A DNA stretch of 64,000 bases, taken from the NCBI GenBank assembly GCA_002205965.3, contig NADL03000529.1, positions 62,001-126,000 of the forward strand, given 5' to 3'. This document shows, in pieces, positions 44,484-53,875 of the stretch. The notes under the pieces were generated by a model. The model ran no database searches, was not told where the DNA came from, and was given only the letters and a program-made list of their open reading frames with translations. The position numbers and the translations under genes are program-made. This DNA is from Kappaphycus alvarezii. Lineage: Eukaryota; Rhodophyta; Florideophyceae; Gigartinales; Solieriaceae. Position 1 is the first letter of the stretch. Every line of letters begins with the position of its first letter.

Positions 44484-45032
44484 TCAACCTTTCTCATTTC
44501 TAGTCCATCGAGAATTTAATAGTCCGTGAATATTAGCTTCGTACTCGTTATCGTTCGGCAACTGCAACTCGGCGACTCCGACGATGTCCTCCGAAGCTTT
44601 TTCATTTGGAATCAGTGCGTCCCTCAAGCGGGATAGGTAATCGGCAGGCTGATTATTGCGTCCGGGTCTATACACAATTTCAAACCGATATTCTGCGAAA
44701 ATGTCGAGCCATCGGGCCAAGCGGTGATGTACATCCTTCTTTTGGAATGCTGTTTTAAGTGCCTGGTGATCAGTTATCAAGACAAATTTCTCGAGTGATA
44801 AAAGGTATACGCGAAACTTTTTCAGCGCGAAGACGACAGCTAGCGCTTCTTTCTCGCAGACTGAGTATCTCTTTTCCGCGTCATTCAGAGTTCGGCTTGC
44901 GAATTGAACAGGGTGTAGTCTTCCGTTTTCATCTTTTTGGGACAAAACGGCACCCAAAGACCGTTCTGAGGCATCTGTCTCCACAACGAATGGTCTCTTG
45001 AAATCTGGGTACATGAGAACTGGGGGACACAT
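44484..45032 (-). pseudogene. RNase H domain of the young Ty3 element
   Basis: This 182-codon frame has FVVETDASERSLGAVLSQ (15-32) with the first catalytic Asp, EKEALAVVFALKKF with the catalytic Glu, LITDHQAL with an Asp, and a RPGRNNQPADYLSRL end. The motif set is complete. It is separated from RT by two frame changes, near 45,205 and 45,030. In an intact element it would degrade the RNA strand of the RNA-DNA hybrid. Confidence 0.85.
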
Positions 45033-45939
45033 AGCTTATCTTTAAGCTCCTGAAATGCAGTTTCCATTTCCTTGTTCCAGTAAAATTTTCCGTTCTTCGT
45101 AGTGCTGGCATGTAACGGTGCTGCAGTCTTGGCGAAATCTTTGATAAATCTTCTGTAATATGAGGCCAGTCCTAAGAAGCTTCGGACCTCCGTCTTTGAA
45201 GCGGGCCTTGGTGCCAACTTATTTTTTTCGTTTTCTCTGGATCCACTCTAATTCCCTCTTGGTCGACGATATGACCGAGTAATTGGATAGAAGTTTTCGC
45301 AAAGAAGCATTTGCTCAACTTAATTTTCAAGCTATACTCCGATATCCTCTCCACAACTGTCTTGACGTGCGAGATGTGCTGATCCAATGTTTCTGAGAAT
45401 ATGACGACATCATCGATATAGACTCTTGCGAATGGAAGTCCTTTCAAAACCTCGTTCATCATTCTTTGGAATGTAGCTGGTGCATTCATGAGACCAAAAG
45501 GCATCACTTCGAACCTGAACGTACCGGCTTTGCTGGTAAAGGTTGTTTTTTCCTTACATTTTTCATCCAATGGAATCTGCCAATAGCCAGTGTAAAGGTC
45601 AATTGAGGTGAAATATCTCCCGTCCTTCAGGTCCTCGAGGATCTCCTCCATGTTCGGAATCGGAAATCGATCGGGTATCATTCTCTGGTTCAGTTGTCGG
45701 TAATCGACGCAAAAACGCAGCTTTCCATCCTTCTTTGGTGCGACCACAACTGGAAACGACCATGGGGATGAAACTGGTCGAATAATATCATTTTTCAGCA
45801 TACTTGTAACATTTTCTGAGATAAATTGGTCATATTTTGGCGGTTGACGTCTAGGCTTGTGGTAAATCGGTTGAGTGTCGGTAAGTTCGAACGAGTGAGT
45901 AACCGGTACACTTGCTTGTCTAAATCTGAAACGCTCCAT
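44885..45939 (-). pseudogene. Reverse transcriptase of the young Ty3 element
   Basis: The main frame, 45,172-45,939, carries PWSFPVVVAPKKDGKLRFCV (59-78), TSIDLYTGYWQIPL with catalytic Asp (111-124), MPFGLMNAPATFQRMM (146-161) and YIDDVVIFS (174-182). It ends with LLGHIVDQEGI. The connection domain follows in another frame (EVRSFLGLASYYRRFIKDFA), with the change close to a T7 run at ~45,220. The active-site residues are intact. The N-terminal overlap with the preceding 45,795-46,214 frame suggests another shift at ~45,940. Confidence 0.9.
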
Positions 45940-46214
45940 GCAATTACTTCGGAAGATGTTAACATGTCGGATATTTTCAGTGAGGCGGGGGCGGGAAGGT
46001 GCTGCACTTTTCCTTGGATTTCTGCCATTTGGCGCCCTTTTTCTTCTTGATCCTCAACCTCAATATTTTGAAGGACCTCTTCCGTCGTGCTCACATCTTC
46101 ATATATGGAATTCGCCGTATTCTTATTTTCATTGCAAAGGTAATCTTCTTTCATGCTCCGAATTCTGTCCTTTGATTCGATATCATCGCAAAAAGAAACA
46201 CATTCGGGTTTCAA
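45795..46214 (-). pseudogene. Linker between protease and RT
   Basis: An acidic 139-codon frame between gag-protease and RT with no recognised motif. It would be joined to both in an intact polyprotein. Position and charge suit the spacer usually found before RT. Confidence 0.5.
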
Positions 46215-46281
46215 ACTTATCCTAGAATCCAGTCGTCATCTGTTTCAAACCCGGAATCATAATCGTCCCATGCCATGTTCA

Positions 46282-48075
46282 TTACCCCCGAGGGTACCCT
46301 TTTCCACTTCCGAAAGTGTTAGTTGGTTCCGAATCTTCGCTGTCATAGCTAGAAGTGAAATCTTCACTGTCCGTTTCTTTTAAATCTTCAGGATGCGTGC
46401 TTTTGTCGAAATCCAGGGGCATCTTCACGGTTCTGCCGTCAATATTAACTGAAACCATTTGGTTGCCCAAGTCAATGCATGTTCCTAGTCTTTCCATTGT
46501 GGGGCAGCCAATGATTGCATCGAAAGGGAGATCCGGCATGACAAGAAAGTCTACATCAACTTTAGAGTCCCCAAAGAACACGGAAACCTTGTCAACAGTG
46601 CCCATGCATTTTGAGACGGTTCCATCCGCTACAGTTATTTTTCGAGTCGTTGGAGTAATTTCGAGACCTAGATCTGTCACCAAAGTTTCTGAAATGAGGT
46701 TTGGAACAGCACCCGAATCGAAGAGAGCTTGGGTTTTCATACCCAATACTTTGACTGGTACCAGCTTAAGACGTCTTGGTGCTGTCGAGGCCGATTGAAG
46801 AAACAGTTTCTTACCCTTAGCGGACTTATTAGACCTGATAATTTTTTTGAGTTCTTTTCTCGCATCCTCTGCGTCGCCCCTCAAAAGTTGACCAAACGTT
46901 ATCCCAGTTGGGGCCGATGCAAGCTCAGCCACCAAATTGTACCTCTTCACATACTCTAGTACGTCCTTAGAGATACTCTTAACTTTCTTACTCTTTTTCG
47001 TCTTCTTGGCCGGAGTGACTCCCACTCCTGGAACAACTTGATCAGACCTCTTGGTTCGAGGAGGTACAGGTGCTGGGATATGCTCCAGCATTCCATACTC
47101 TAGCCTAGGTTTCTTCGATAAAATGTTCCCTTCCCCATCCCTTTTTGTCACATTGACTTGACTAATCTCTTCAGCGATGGATACGTTACCGGCATCCGTC
47201 AACCTTTGATCCCTTCTATTTTGTAAGATTTTCACCTCTGGTCCTGACTCACTCCTTGCTTCCGATAAATTTGCTCTTCTGTTGTCTTTAGACCAGCAGT
47301 TACTTTCATGATGCCCATATCGACCGCACTTTGCACAACGAGTGTTTCTATGTGGATTATCAGGACACCTGTTTGCAAAGTGTCCAGGCTTGTGACAGTA
47401 AGAACAGACTTCTGCGGCCTTAGGGGCCCCAGACTGGTTCTTCTTAATGGTAAGAGTAAGGCTTTCCAACTGCGAGGTTATCATGTCAAGTCGATTATCG
47501 AATCGGGTTTCCAACCTTTCTTCCAAGTTTTTGACATCGCTCCTGACAGATTCTAATGCCGCTGCACTAGTAGCCGGCCTTTGATAATTCTTTTCAGGAT
47601 GTACGATAGACATCGATGTGCGGGTTTCCCTCGGTACCTCACTCAGTGACTGAAACGTCTCCGAATTTTTGACAAATTCTACTATGGTACCCTTCAGTTC
47701 ATCAAAAGTGTGAGGGCCCTTGATGAGGAGGAAATCGGAGAGCCGCTTATCCCCCATAGCCGCCTTACGCAGCATTCCGTACTTGGCTTGGGCGTTGAAC
47801 CCAGCCTTTTCATAAAGATCACACAAGTACACCAATGAGCTTAACAAATCGTCGAAGTTGAGCCGGGCCTCTATGGCGGTACGAATCATCTCATCTGGTT
47901 CTACCTCCTTAGCATACTCTTTCACAAGCCACTCACATACCTCACCGAAGTTACGCCCATTCCCGTTAAGAGACCACCCGTCGATAAACTTGGACTTATA
48001 TTTGTGCTTTGCGTCACCATGAAGATAGGCGAAGATACTTGCGGCCTTCTCTTCATCGCCCTTCTCTCGCATCAC
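46282..48075 (-). CDS. gag-protease polyprotein of the young Ty3 element
   Basis: This 597-codon frame has a capsid-like region up to ~150, a coiled coil (~170-212), two CCHC zinc knuckles (CSYCHKPGHFANRC at 224-237 and CAKCGRYGHHESNC at 247-260) that bind genomic RNA, a lysine-rich stretch (~357-368), and an aspartic protease. The protease has the ALFDSG active site (450-455) and IIG near 521-523. The natural gag start is probably the ATG at 48,159. From there a frame with FTG runs into EDVEEFLYTYVNVV after a one-base shift near 48,120, so the first 28 or so codons are out of frame. Family assignment is firm. Confidence 0.9.
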   Translation of the reverse strand: MMREKGDEEKAASIFAYLHGDAKHKYKSKFIDGWSLNGNGRNFGEVCEWLVKEYAKEVEPDEMIRTAIEARLNFDDLLSSLVYLCDLYEKAGFNAQAKYGMLRKAAMGDKRLSDFLLIKGPHTFDELKGTIVEFVKNSETFQSLSEVPRETRTSMSIVHPEKNYQRPATSAAALESVRSDVKNLEERLETRFDNRLDMITSQLESLTLTIKKNQSGAPKAAEVCSYCHKPGHFANRCPDNPHRNTRCAKCGRYGHHESNCWSKDNRRANLSEARSESGPEVKILQNRRDQRLTDAGNVSIAEEISQVNVTKRDGEGNILSKKPRLEYGMLEHIPAPVPPRTKRSDQVVPGVGVTPAKKTKKSKKVKSISKDVLEYVKRYNLVAELASAPTGITFGQLLRGDAEDARKELKKIIRSNKSAKGKKLFLQSASTAPRRLKLVPVKVLGMKTQALFDSGAVPNLISETLVTDLGLEITPTTRKITVADGTVSKCMGTVDKVSVFFGDSKVDVDFLVMPDLPFDAIIGCPTMERLGTCIDLGNQMVSVNIDGRTVKMPLDFDKSTHPEDLKETDSEDFTSSYDSEDSEPTNTFGSGKGYPRG

Positions 48076-48221
48076 AACGTTGACATATGTGTAAAGAAAC
48101 TCCTCAACGTCTTCAGTCTTGCCCCTGTGAACGTTATACGAGCAGCGTTGAGATCCATGATTACAGAAAAGAAATCCCCCCGAAGTGTTCCTTACTACTG
48201 CTCAACTCGAATACCTCGGGT

Positions 48222-48245
48222 GCAACCCCCTCCACAAGAGTACCA
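48222..48245 (-). other. Candidate tRNA primer-binding site
   Basis: Directly inside the 5' LTR the minus strand reads TGGTACTCTTGTGGAGG two bases after the LTR end. TGG is the complement of a tRNA CCA end. I cannot assign the tRNA by eye. Confidence 0.55.
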
Positions 48246-48247
48246 AA

Positions 48248-48853
48248 TGATAGGGGTAAATCGGCGGGGGAAGAGATCCTCAGAACCAATTACCCTGAGA
48301 AGGAGGTGTTGCGAGCGACAAAAGTGCTGCCGTGGTATTGTTGAACGAACAAAAGGGAGTGTATATAGAAGAGAGTTGAGAAAGCTACAAGCAAGTATAA
48401 AAGGGGCAGTCTACCACTGACGCTCTGCGACCAGCGTAAGAAAAAGTGTTCTTGGGTCTGAAGTTGACTCTCAACTTCCTACTACTCGGGACTTGGCTTG
48501 AAGTTGTCTGCCAACTTCCTTTATGCTTTGTGTTTGACTTAACTTGTTGAGCGCCCCGCTCGGGTATGCTGGCTCCCAAGTAGTCCTACCATTTCATGCA
48601 AACAGCCCCTTATATAGAGTTTTCAACCCTCACTATCTGTAGCATCTATACAGTACCTATGTGCCAAATCTGCACCGCCACAGTACAGTGCAAAGCATCC
48701 CTCTAAAAATAATTAAAAATATAATTGTAAGTACGGTGCCAGCTCAGCCAGCACAGCATGCCAACTCGGCCAGCGCAGCATGCCAACTCAGCCAGCGCAG
48801 CCAACTCAGCCAGCGCAGCATGCCAAGGAATATCTACAATTTTCATTATATCA
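48248..48853 (-). repeat. 5' LTR of the young Ty3 element
   Basis: 606 bp. Same sequence as the 3' LTR apart from one missing 22-bp unit and one 2-base deletion. Confidence 0.95.
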
Positions 48854-48858
48854 CATGC
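48854..48858. repeat. Target-site duplication CATGC, right copy
   Basis: Matches 43,059-43,063. Confidence 0.95.
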
Positions 48859-49170
48859 CGCCTTAGATATGACGTCCGCGGCATGGGTTAGCACCGCTCG
48901 AACTTCCCGTAAGTCTCCATCGCTTGAACGGCCACCTTCCGCGCAATATTGGTTTGCCTCCCGTACGATTTCCGATGCCGTCTTCCGAGGGTAGATATGG
49001 GGATGGGAAACACCTTCCTCTTGCAGAAGTCGCGAGCTGGGGTTCGTACCTTCTGTGCTTGGCAGATATTGCCTCATTGAGGGAGGTGAGTGAATTGAAA
49101 GGACAGAATCTCCTATAAGAAGGCTCGAGGCGGTCGACGAACGTGACGTCGAAGACGTCTGTTCCTCCAT
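48854..49170 (-). pseudogene. ORF of unknown function, interrupted by the young Ty3 element
   Basis: From the ATG at 49,170 an open frame of about 105 codons runs to the Ty3 insertion site. It starts with a Ser/Thr-rich segment. Later it has a PRKTASEIVREANQYC segment and a helix-like REVRAVLTHAADVISKAA. Across the insertion it continues for ten codons to a stop, giving about 115 codons before disruption. I do not recognise it. It may be host or an older transposon gene. Confidence 0.5.
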
Positions 49171-49371
49171 TCCTACCCATTGCCTGGATGTCTGACCCTA
49201 TGTTGTGAAGCCCCTGTCGCTAATATAATACACGAACTCTTCAAATCACAGGAAGACGAAATCAGAGAAAGAGGAGGGTGGAGATTAGGCAAAGTTTGTT
49301 CTGTAGCTGCGGTACCGCGATGACAGGTACATTATCGGACGCCACGAGCAATTTGTCAAATCATTCAAAGT

Positions 49372-49451
49372 TCCTTCCCCATTACTGTGTTTGCATCCCT
49401 TTTGAGTCAATTGTGAGTGTCTGGAAAACTATGGGATAGATCCGATATAAC
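49372..49451 (+). repeat. Repeat C, left half, split by solo LTR 3
   Basis: It starts GTTCCTTCCCCATTACTGTG and breaks off at GATCCGATATAAC. The right half, CTCCAAAAAGTAA, follows the LTR at 50,927. Confidence 0.8.
49447..49451. repeat. Target-site duplication ATAAC, left copy
   Basis: Exact match to 50,922-50,926. Confidence 0.9.
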
Positions 49452-49807
49452 TGTTAGGCGCGTGATGATAGGAACGGAATTTTTGTCGCCGTCATCTACA
49501 GACCTTTAGTTTACTGTACTACCTCTCCTTGTGCAAATTTTCTTATTGTTCCGGTCCTTCCTCGTCCTCCCTGAGCCTCGCTTATCATTACCGCGGTCCT
49601 CTCCAAATTTACTTCCTTTTTATCTAGATATTTTTATACTGTATCTACCTTTTTAAATCGATCCAGAATCAAGTTCTTTTCCCCTTTCTGATTAGGTTCT
49701 CCTCCAAATTCGCTTTTTTGGAGAAAAAGGGCGCAAATACACTACTACAAAAACGCTTACAGATTTATTGTACCTATTCGTAGTCCATAGAATCTGCCCC
49801 TGGTGCC

Positions 49808-49815
49808 TATTTAAA
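49808..49815 (+). promoter_or_regulatory. TATTTAAA box upstream of acidic ORF copy 3
   Basis: It lies 116 bp before the ATG at 49,924. The box and its flanks (GCCTATTTAAACCCCTT) are kept although surrounding bases have changed. Confidence 0.6.
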
Positions 49816-49923
49816 CCCCTTCATTCCAAGATCTAAACGTACCCGATCATTTTGCTCATCAATCCTTTCCCCCTACACACCCCAAACAACCTCATTACCT
49901 CCCATTTCCCAAAGCCTACCAGA

Positions 49924-50494
49924 ATGACCAATGTACGCCCCTCGAAATCCATTTCCAAAAATCGCCATCCCCGCCTCCTAAACTCTATTTCTCTACTCCC
50001 TTTCGGACCTACTGACCGCGAGGACTATCTGCGCCGGCAAACCAAGAAAATGGTCATCTAATTCGTGCGTCGCCTCTTTACCGAGGATGAGACGGAGGAG
50101 GTAGGTAAGGGGCAGGAGTGGGACATCGATGAGGGAGCTGGGGAGAACTTCGAGGAGTGAGTAGCCCCTTGAATGGTCTATGAGGCTAATAACGAGGAGA
50201 ATCAAGAGGAAGAGGAGGATGACGAGGACGAGGGCGAGTTGGATGAGATAACAGGGGGCATGGAATGTGTTGGACTGGTGGGGTCTGGACTGGAGAGTAT
50301 AGAACGAGTGGTACCGACGCTGGAACCAGATGGAGATATCCGTAGTAGTTTAGATATCTCCCAGCAAGGAATAGAGAGCTATGAGCCGTTCGCAGATATT
50401 TGTGGGGACTGCTTGGACAGCATAGATATTTTTGAAGATTTGTTTGGATTTAGAGAATGTGAAATAAGAGGACCTCATTCATTGTTAGTTTCTT
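49924..50494 (+). pseudogene. LTR-encoded acidic protein, copy 3 (two nonsense codons)
   Basis: The reading frame starts at ATG 49,924. It keeps SISKN, PFGPTDREDYLRRQTKK, FVRRLFTEDE, the shorter acidic tract, GGMECVGLVGSG and YEPFADICGDCLDSIDI in one frame. It has TAA at about 50,059 (within the IIEFVRR motif) and TGA at about 50,158. There are no frameshifts up to the C-terminal end. Most of the sequence behind the stops still reads like the intact protein, so loss is fairly recent compared with the LTR divergence. Confidence 0.75.
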
Positions 50495-50595
50495 AAGTAT
50501 CTTTTGCTTAGAGTATATCATCCACACAAATTGTTTCTATGCATTTCCTGGTATCTTCTGTAGTTTTGCTCGGACTTTAGGGGTAGCCAAAAGTC

Positions 50596-50603
50596 TATAT
50601 AAG
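50596..50603 (+). promoter_or_regulatory. TATATAAG box, probable LTR promoter of solo LTR 3
   Basis: Same position as in LTR 1 and LTR 2, in the context AAAAGTCTATATAAGCTGA. Confidence 0.6.
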
Positions 50604-50921
50604 CTGATTGAATCGCTTCCTCATGGAGAAGTCATGGAGAAGTCAAGCAAGTTGGCAGACAACTTCAAGTCAAGTCCCAAATAGTTAGGAAGCTGAGAGT
50701 CAACTTGAGACACAAGAAGCATTTATTTTACGCTAGTCACTGAGCATAGGTGGTAGACCCTGCCCCTTTCATACTTGCTTGTAGCCCTCTTAACTCTTTT
50801 GCATATACAGTCCTTTTTATTCGTTCAACTATACCACAGTGGCACTTTTGTCGCTCGCAATACCTCCTTCTTGGGGTAGTTGTTTCTAAGTATTTCTCCT
50901 CCCGACGATTTACCCCTGTCA

Positions 50922-50926
50922 ATAAC
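50922..50926. repeat. Target-site duplication ATAAC, right copy
   Basis: Matches 49,447-49,451. Confidence 0.9.
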
Positions 50927-50969
50927 CTCCAAAAAGTAATCGTTTAGGTCCTTTTTTGCGGAAAAAGGG

Positions 50970-51045
50970 GCTTTCTTTTTTGAAATGTATGAATTGGCTG
51001 GAACAAATTTGGAGTTGCAAATCTGAATGTCATACTAAATATATT
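50970..51045 (+). repeat. Dispersed repeat F, copy 2
   Basis: ATGTATGAATTGGCTGGAAC and GGAGTTGCAAATCTGAATGT as at 31,381. Confidence 0.8.
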
Positions 51046-51849
51046 TGTTTCTTTAATTTTTGAAAAGTGCGGTTCGACTTTTTCCCGGTGTATGCTACAT
51101 GTGTTCAGGATAATGGGTAATGACACTCGTGTGCCTAAATGGCTGGCTACAAGCCTGTCGGCAGGCATGATGCATTGGACATCACTGCTGCTGCCGCATG
51201 CGTCTGGGTGCCACCCTTCGAGGGTGGATGTAGGGATTGGCATGAGCGTGCTTCGGGCGGCGGTCACGATAAAAGATTAATATCTCCTGTACTTTGCAGT
51301 CTTTGCCGCGTTGAGGGATGTGTGTGGGTTAAAGGTGCGCACTCTCTTGATGGATGGAGCGAGTGGGTTGACAAAAGTGACATCGACTAAATCTCCTCCT
51401 CCAGTGCTTCCCATTACCCTAATTTCTGGCTTTGTACGATGAAGGCTGTTCCCCGGCTCTATGCCGGGGTGACGGGCAGCTTTCTACAGGTTCTGGGCAA
51501 ACCAGTGAGCTTGGCGGTCATGTTTTTGATTTTTGTGGCTTCCGTGAACACAATGCAGGAGATAATTCTCGGAAAATCTTCCAAAAGTAAAACAACTACA
51601 CCTTACACCCTCTAAATATTTCGCTCTGTGGATGCTAAAAACCTAGTACTGCACTTATCGCTGTCAAATGGCACTGCCTGGTGGCCTGCAGCCCCTCCAG
51701 GTTCAGTACGGAGTCTGTACCCAGACGTGATAAAGCAAGAGTACAAAGAGGGAAGTTCTGTCCTGAACGCCCTCGTCGGTACTGAGAATTACAGTAGGGG
51801 ATCCTCCACATAAATGTCTTATCTCTCAGACCGTTCCTCTATGTCCAAT
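51046..51849. other. Intergenic repeat debris
   Basis: It contains a fragment of the ~50-bp block seen at the end of the longer repeat C copies (GCATTGGACATCACTGCTGC near 51,173), a partial repeat C at 51,560-51,605, and a small CCCCGGC/GCCGGGG hairpin at 51,451-51,470. No gene recognised. Confidence 0.5.
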
Positions 51850-52154
51850 TGTGACCTCCGTCATGACTTTACACTGTATTAAGCTTTGACAGGTAGCCTC
51901 CCTTTAACTTCATTTGATTAAAGATTTGAAGAAAGACAGTCTGGTGATTTACTGCTGAATTCATCGTAATCAGGAGAGCACATTGCATTTTAGAGGGTGT
52001 ATCTAGCACATGCATTTTGGAGAGTGCATGAAATATGATGAACAGGAGAGAGAGAGTATTGCAAATGCTACAGTATTTAATTGCTCTTGAGAATCTTGGA
52101 TTCACAGTAAAGAAAGACAGACAACTGCATGAATTTTCGTTTTACCTCTTGTTA
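51850..52154 (+). repeat. 5' LTR of the copia element
   Basis: 305 bp starting TGTGACCTCCGTCATGACTT and ending CTCTTGTTA. It has one copy of the 27-bp unit that is tripled in the 3' LTR, and several substitutions relative to it. Confidence 0.9.
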
Positions 52155-52177
52155 GGTTACGAGCTCAGAGCACTGCC
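52155..52177 (+). other. Primer-binding site, half-tRNA type
   Basis: GGTTACGAGCTCAGAGCAC follows the LTR directly. It resembles the GGTTATGGGCCCAG-type site of Drosophila copia, which pairs with the anticodon region of initiator tRNA-Met. There is no TGG for a tRNA 3' end. Confidence 0.6.
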
Positions 52178-52249
52178 AGCCCTGTATTCCACTGACTGCC
52201 CATTAAAGTCCCTCCTTTCCGTGCTCATTCGCCAAATCAACACAGGTAC

Positions 52250-52630
52250 GGATGGCGACAAAAAAAGCGTTCCTCCATTGGATGAGAAATCAGACTACAG
52301 ATTGTGGAGAGGCCGAATTGAAGCATTTTGTGATGCTAAAAACTCGGCTAAGCTCTCTCCGAAGAGAACAATCCGCACGAAGAAGGGACTGCCGAGTTCA
52401 AGAAGTTCCAATTAGACTGTAAGAAGGCATCATACCTAATTGTTACGTCATTGACAAACAGGGTACTGAGAATTGTTCTTCCAAATATTGGAAAGCCATT
52501 CAAAATGCTCGAGAAATTGGACGAGCGGTATGATTCGAGGTCTACGGCAACTAAGATAACGGCAATGTCAGATCTCGTATCAACGAAGTAAACTTCTATA
52601 AAAGAAGATATAGGCCTACATATTGACAAA
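52250..52630 (+). pseudogene. gag N-terminal part of the copia element
   Basis: The first frame contains PPLDEKSDYRLWRGRIEAF, the typical start of copia gag (UBN2-like). A frameshift near 52,355 leads into a second frame with TAEFKKFQLDCKKASYLIVT and KLDERYDSRSTATK. That frame has a TAA at about 52,588 and continues into the long ORF at 52,631. Gag would form the particle shell. Confidence 0.75.
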
Positions 52631-53875
52631 ATGGCTGGACTGATTGATGAGCTTGCTAGCATGGGTACACAACTCCCCAATGAGCTGCGAATAAGGCTAC
52701 TTGTTCTTTCCATTGAGGCACCTGAGTTGCAGGCTGTATTCGCAGCTATCAAGACCCTTGCAGATGAAAAGGCTGATTGGAACGTTGTCTCTAGCCAACT
52801 ACTTGAGGAGCATAGAGAAATGAAATCCGGATCTCGGAATTATCACGTTATAGCAGCGGCAAGTACTGGCCAAGGACACTTGTACTGTCAAATATGTGAG
52901 AGAAATGTACATTCAGCCAGCAAATGTTTCTGGAATATAAATAATCCGGAAAACAAGATTCAACTTCGGCTAGACCAAAAGAAACAGGAATCAAAAAACA
53001 ATGCTGTACAGGAAGATGATAAAACGAAGTATAACAGAAAGAAGAATAGATATCATCGGGCTTGCATAGCAAGAGCAAATGTCGCATCAGCAAAACAGCA
53101 GTCGAGTATGATGCTTGATTCCGGCACAACCACTCATATGGTAAATCAGCTTGAGAAACTCACGCAAACAAAAGAATGTGATGTGAAGATTTCCCTCGGA
53201 GAAAACTCGAAGATAAAAGGGTCTCACACTGGACCACGTGAAGTTACATGGACTAATGAGTATTCTGATACAGATGTCTCTCTAAGCAATGCTCTTTTCT
53301 CAAAGGACCTTGCTATGAGTCTCCTGTCTGTTCCCTCACTTGCTCGTGCTCTAGTATGCACTCTATTCTTACCTGATTGCGCTCTTCTGTTGGATATGAC
53401 CAAAAATTATAAGCTACTTGGAAAAGCCGAAGTTAATAAGGACGGGCTGTACTACATGGGGGAGGCACAGAACTCAGATGATCAGTTAAAGATCCAAGAA
53501 AACTCCACGATGAGAGCAGTAATCGAAACTGCACAAAGGCACGAGGCCATTGACATGAATACATTTGGTGCTTCTAGCTCTCAAACAGTATCCTTTGCAT
53601 CATCAGCACCTGGTGTTGCTGAAAATAGTGAACCTATTGATTTATCATCAAAAGAAACAACTGACAGTCATATGTCTCCCAACAAGGCTGACTCTGGTTT
53701 CTACGCGGATTCTGATGGGGACTCTCCAGCGGAAGTGGACAAAATGAGTGGCATGTCGATTACCAGCTTACTTATAATGAGAAAGAAAAGCCTCCACCGT
53801 CCCCATCGACAAAATATTCTGAGGACTGTGAAATCTGGCACCGTGGGTTTAGCCATCAAGGTTCAGCTAAAATGA
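52631..53875 (+). pseudogene. gag zinc knuckle and protease of the copia element
   Basis: This 414-codon frame, continuous with gag, carries a CCHC knuckle (CQICERNVHSASKC, 86-99) and an aspartic protease site, MLDSGTTTHM (161-170). A pre-integrase region with DGLYYMGEA follows. Its last ~45 codons are out of frame: the true continuation (EWHVDYQLTYNEKEKPPPSP, then CEIWHRGFSHQ) lies in the next frame, with the shift near 53,735. The ATG at 52,631 is internal to gag, not the natural start. Confidence 0.85.

Larger units (their letters stand above)
43064..48853 (-). mobile_element. Young Ty3/gypsy LTR retrotransposon, complete with LTRs but frameshifted
   Basis: A 5.8-kb element on minus is flanked by CATGC duplications. 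Order in sense: 5' LTR (48,853-48,248), primer site, gag-protease, RT, RNase H, integrase, polypurine tract, 3' LTR (43,693-43,064). RT before integrase defines Ty3/gypsy (Metaviridae). The LTRs differ, as far as I can see, only by one 22-bp repeat unit and one 2-base indel, so insertion was recent. Even so, pol needs at least four frame changes, and the integrase end is lost. It was either mobilised in trans or is affected by assembly errors. Confidence 0.95.
49452..50921 (+). mobile_element. Long solo LTR 3, older, with mutated acidic ORF
   Basis: A 1,470-bp unit from TGTTAGG to CCCCTGTCA, flanked by ATAAC duplications. It follows the plan of LTR 2 but is clearly diverged and lacks the clear 28-bp terminal repeats. 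It is inserted in a copy of repeat C, which dates repeat C as older than this insertion. Confidence 0.9.

Noticed and set aside
51451..51470. CCCCGGC/GCCGGGG stem-loop as a transcription terminator
   Set aside because: Short, without a T run, and not next to a gene in a eukaryotic context.
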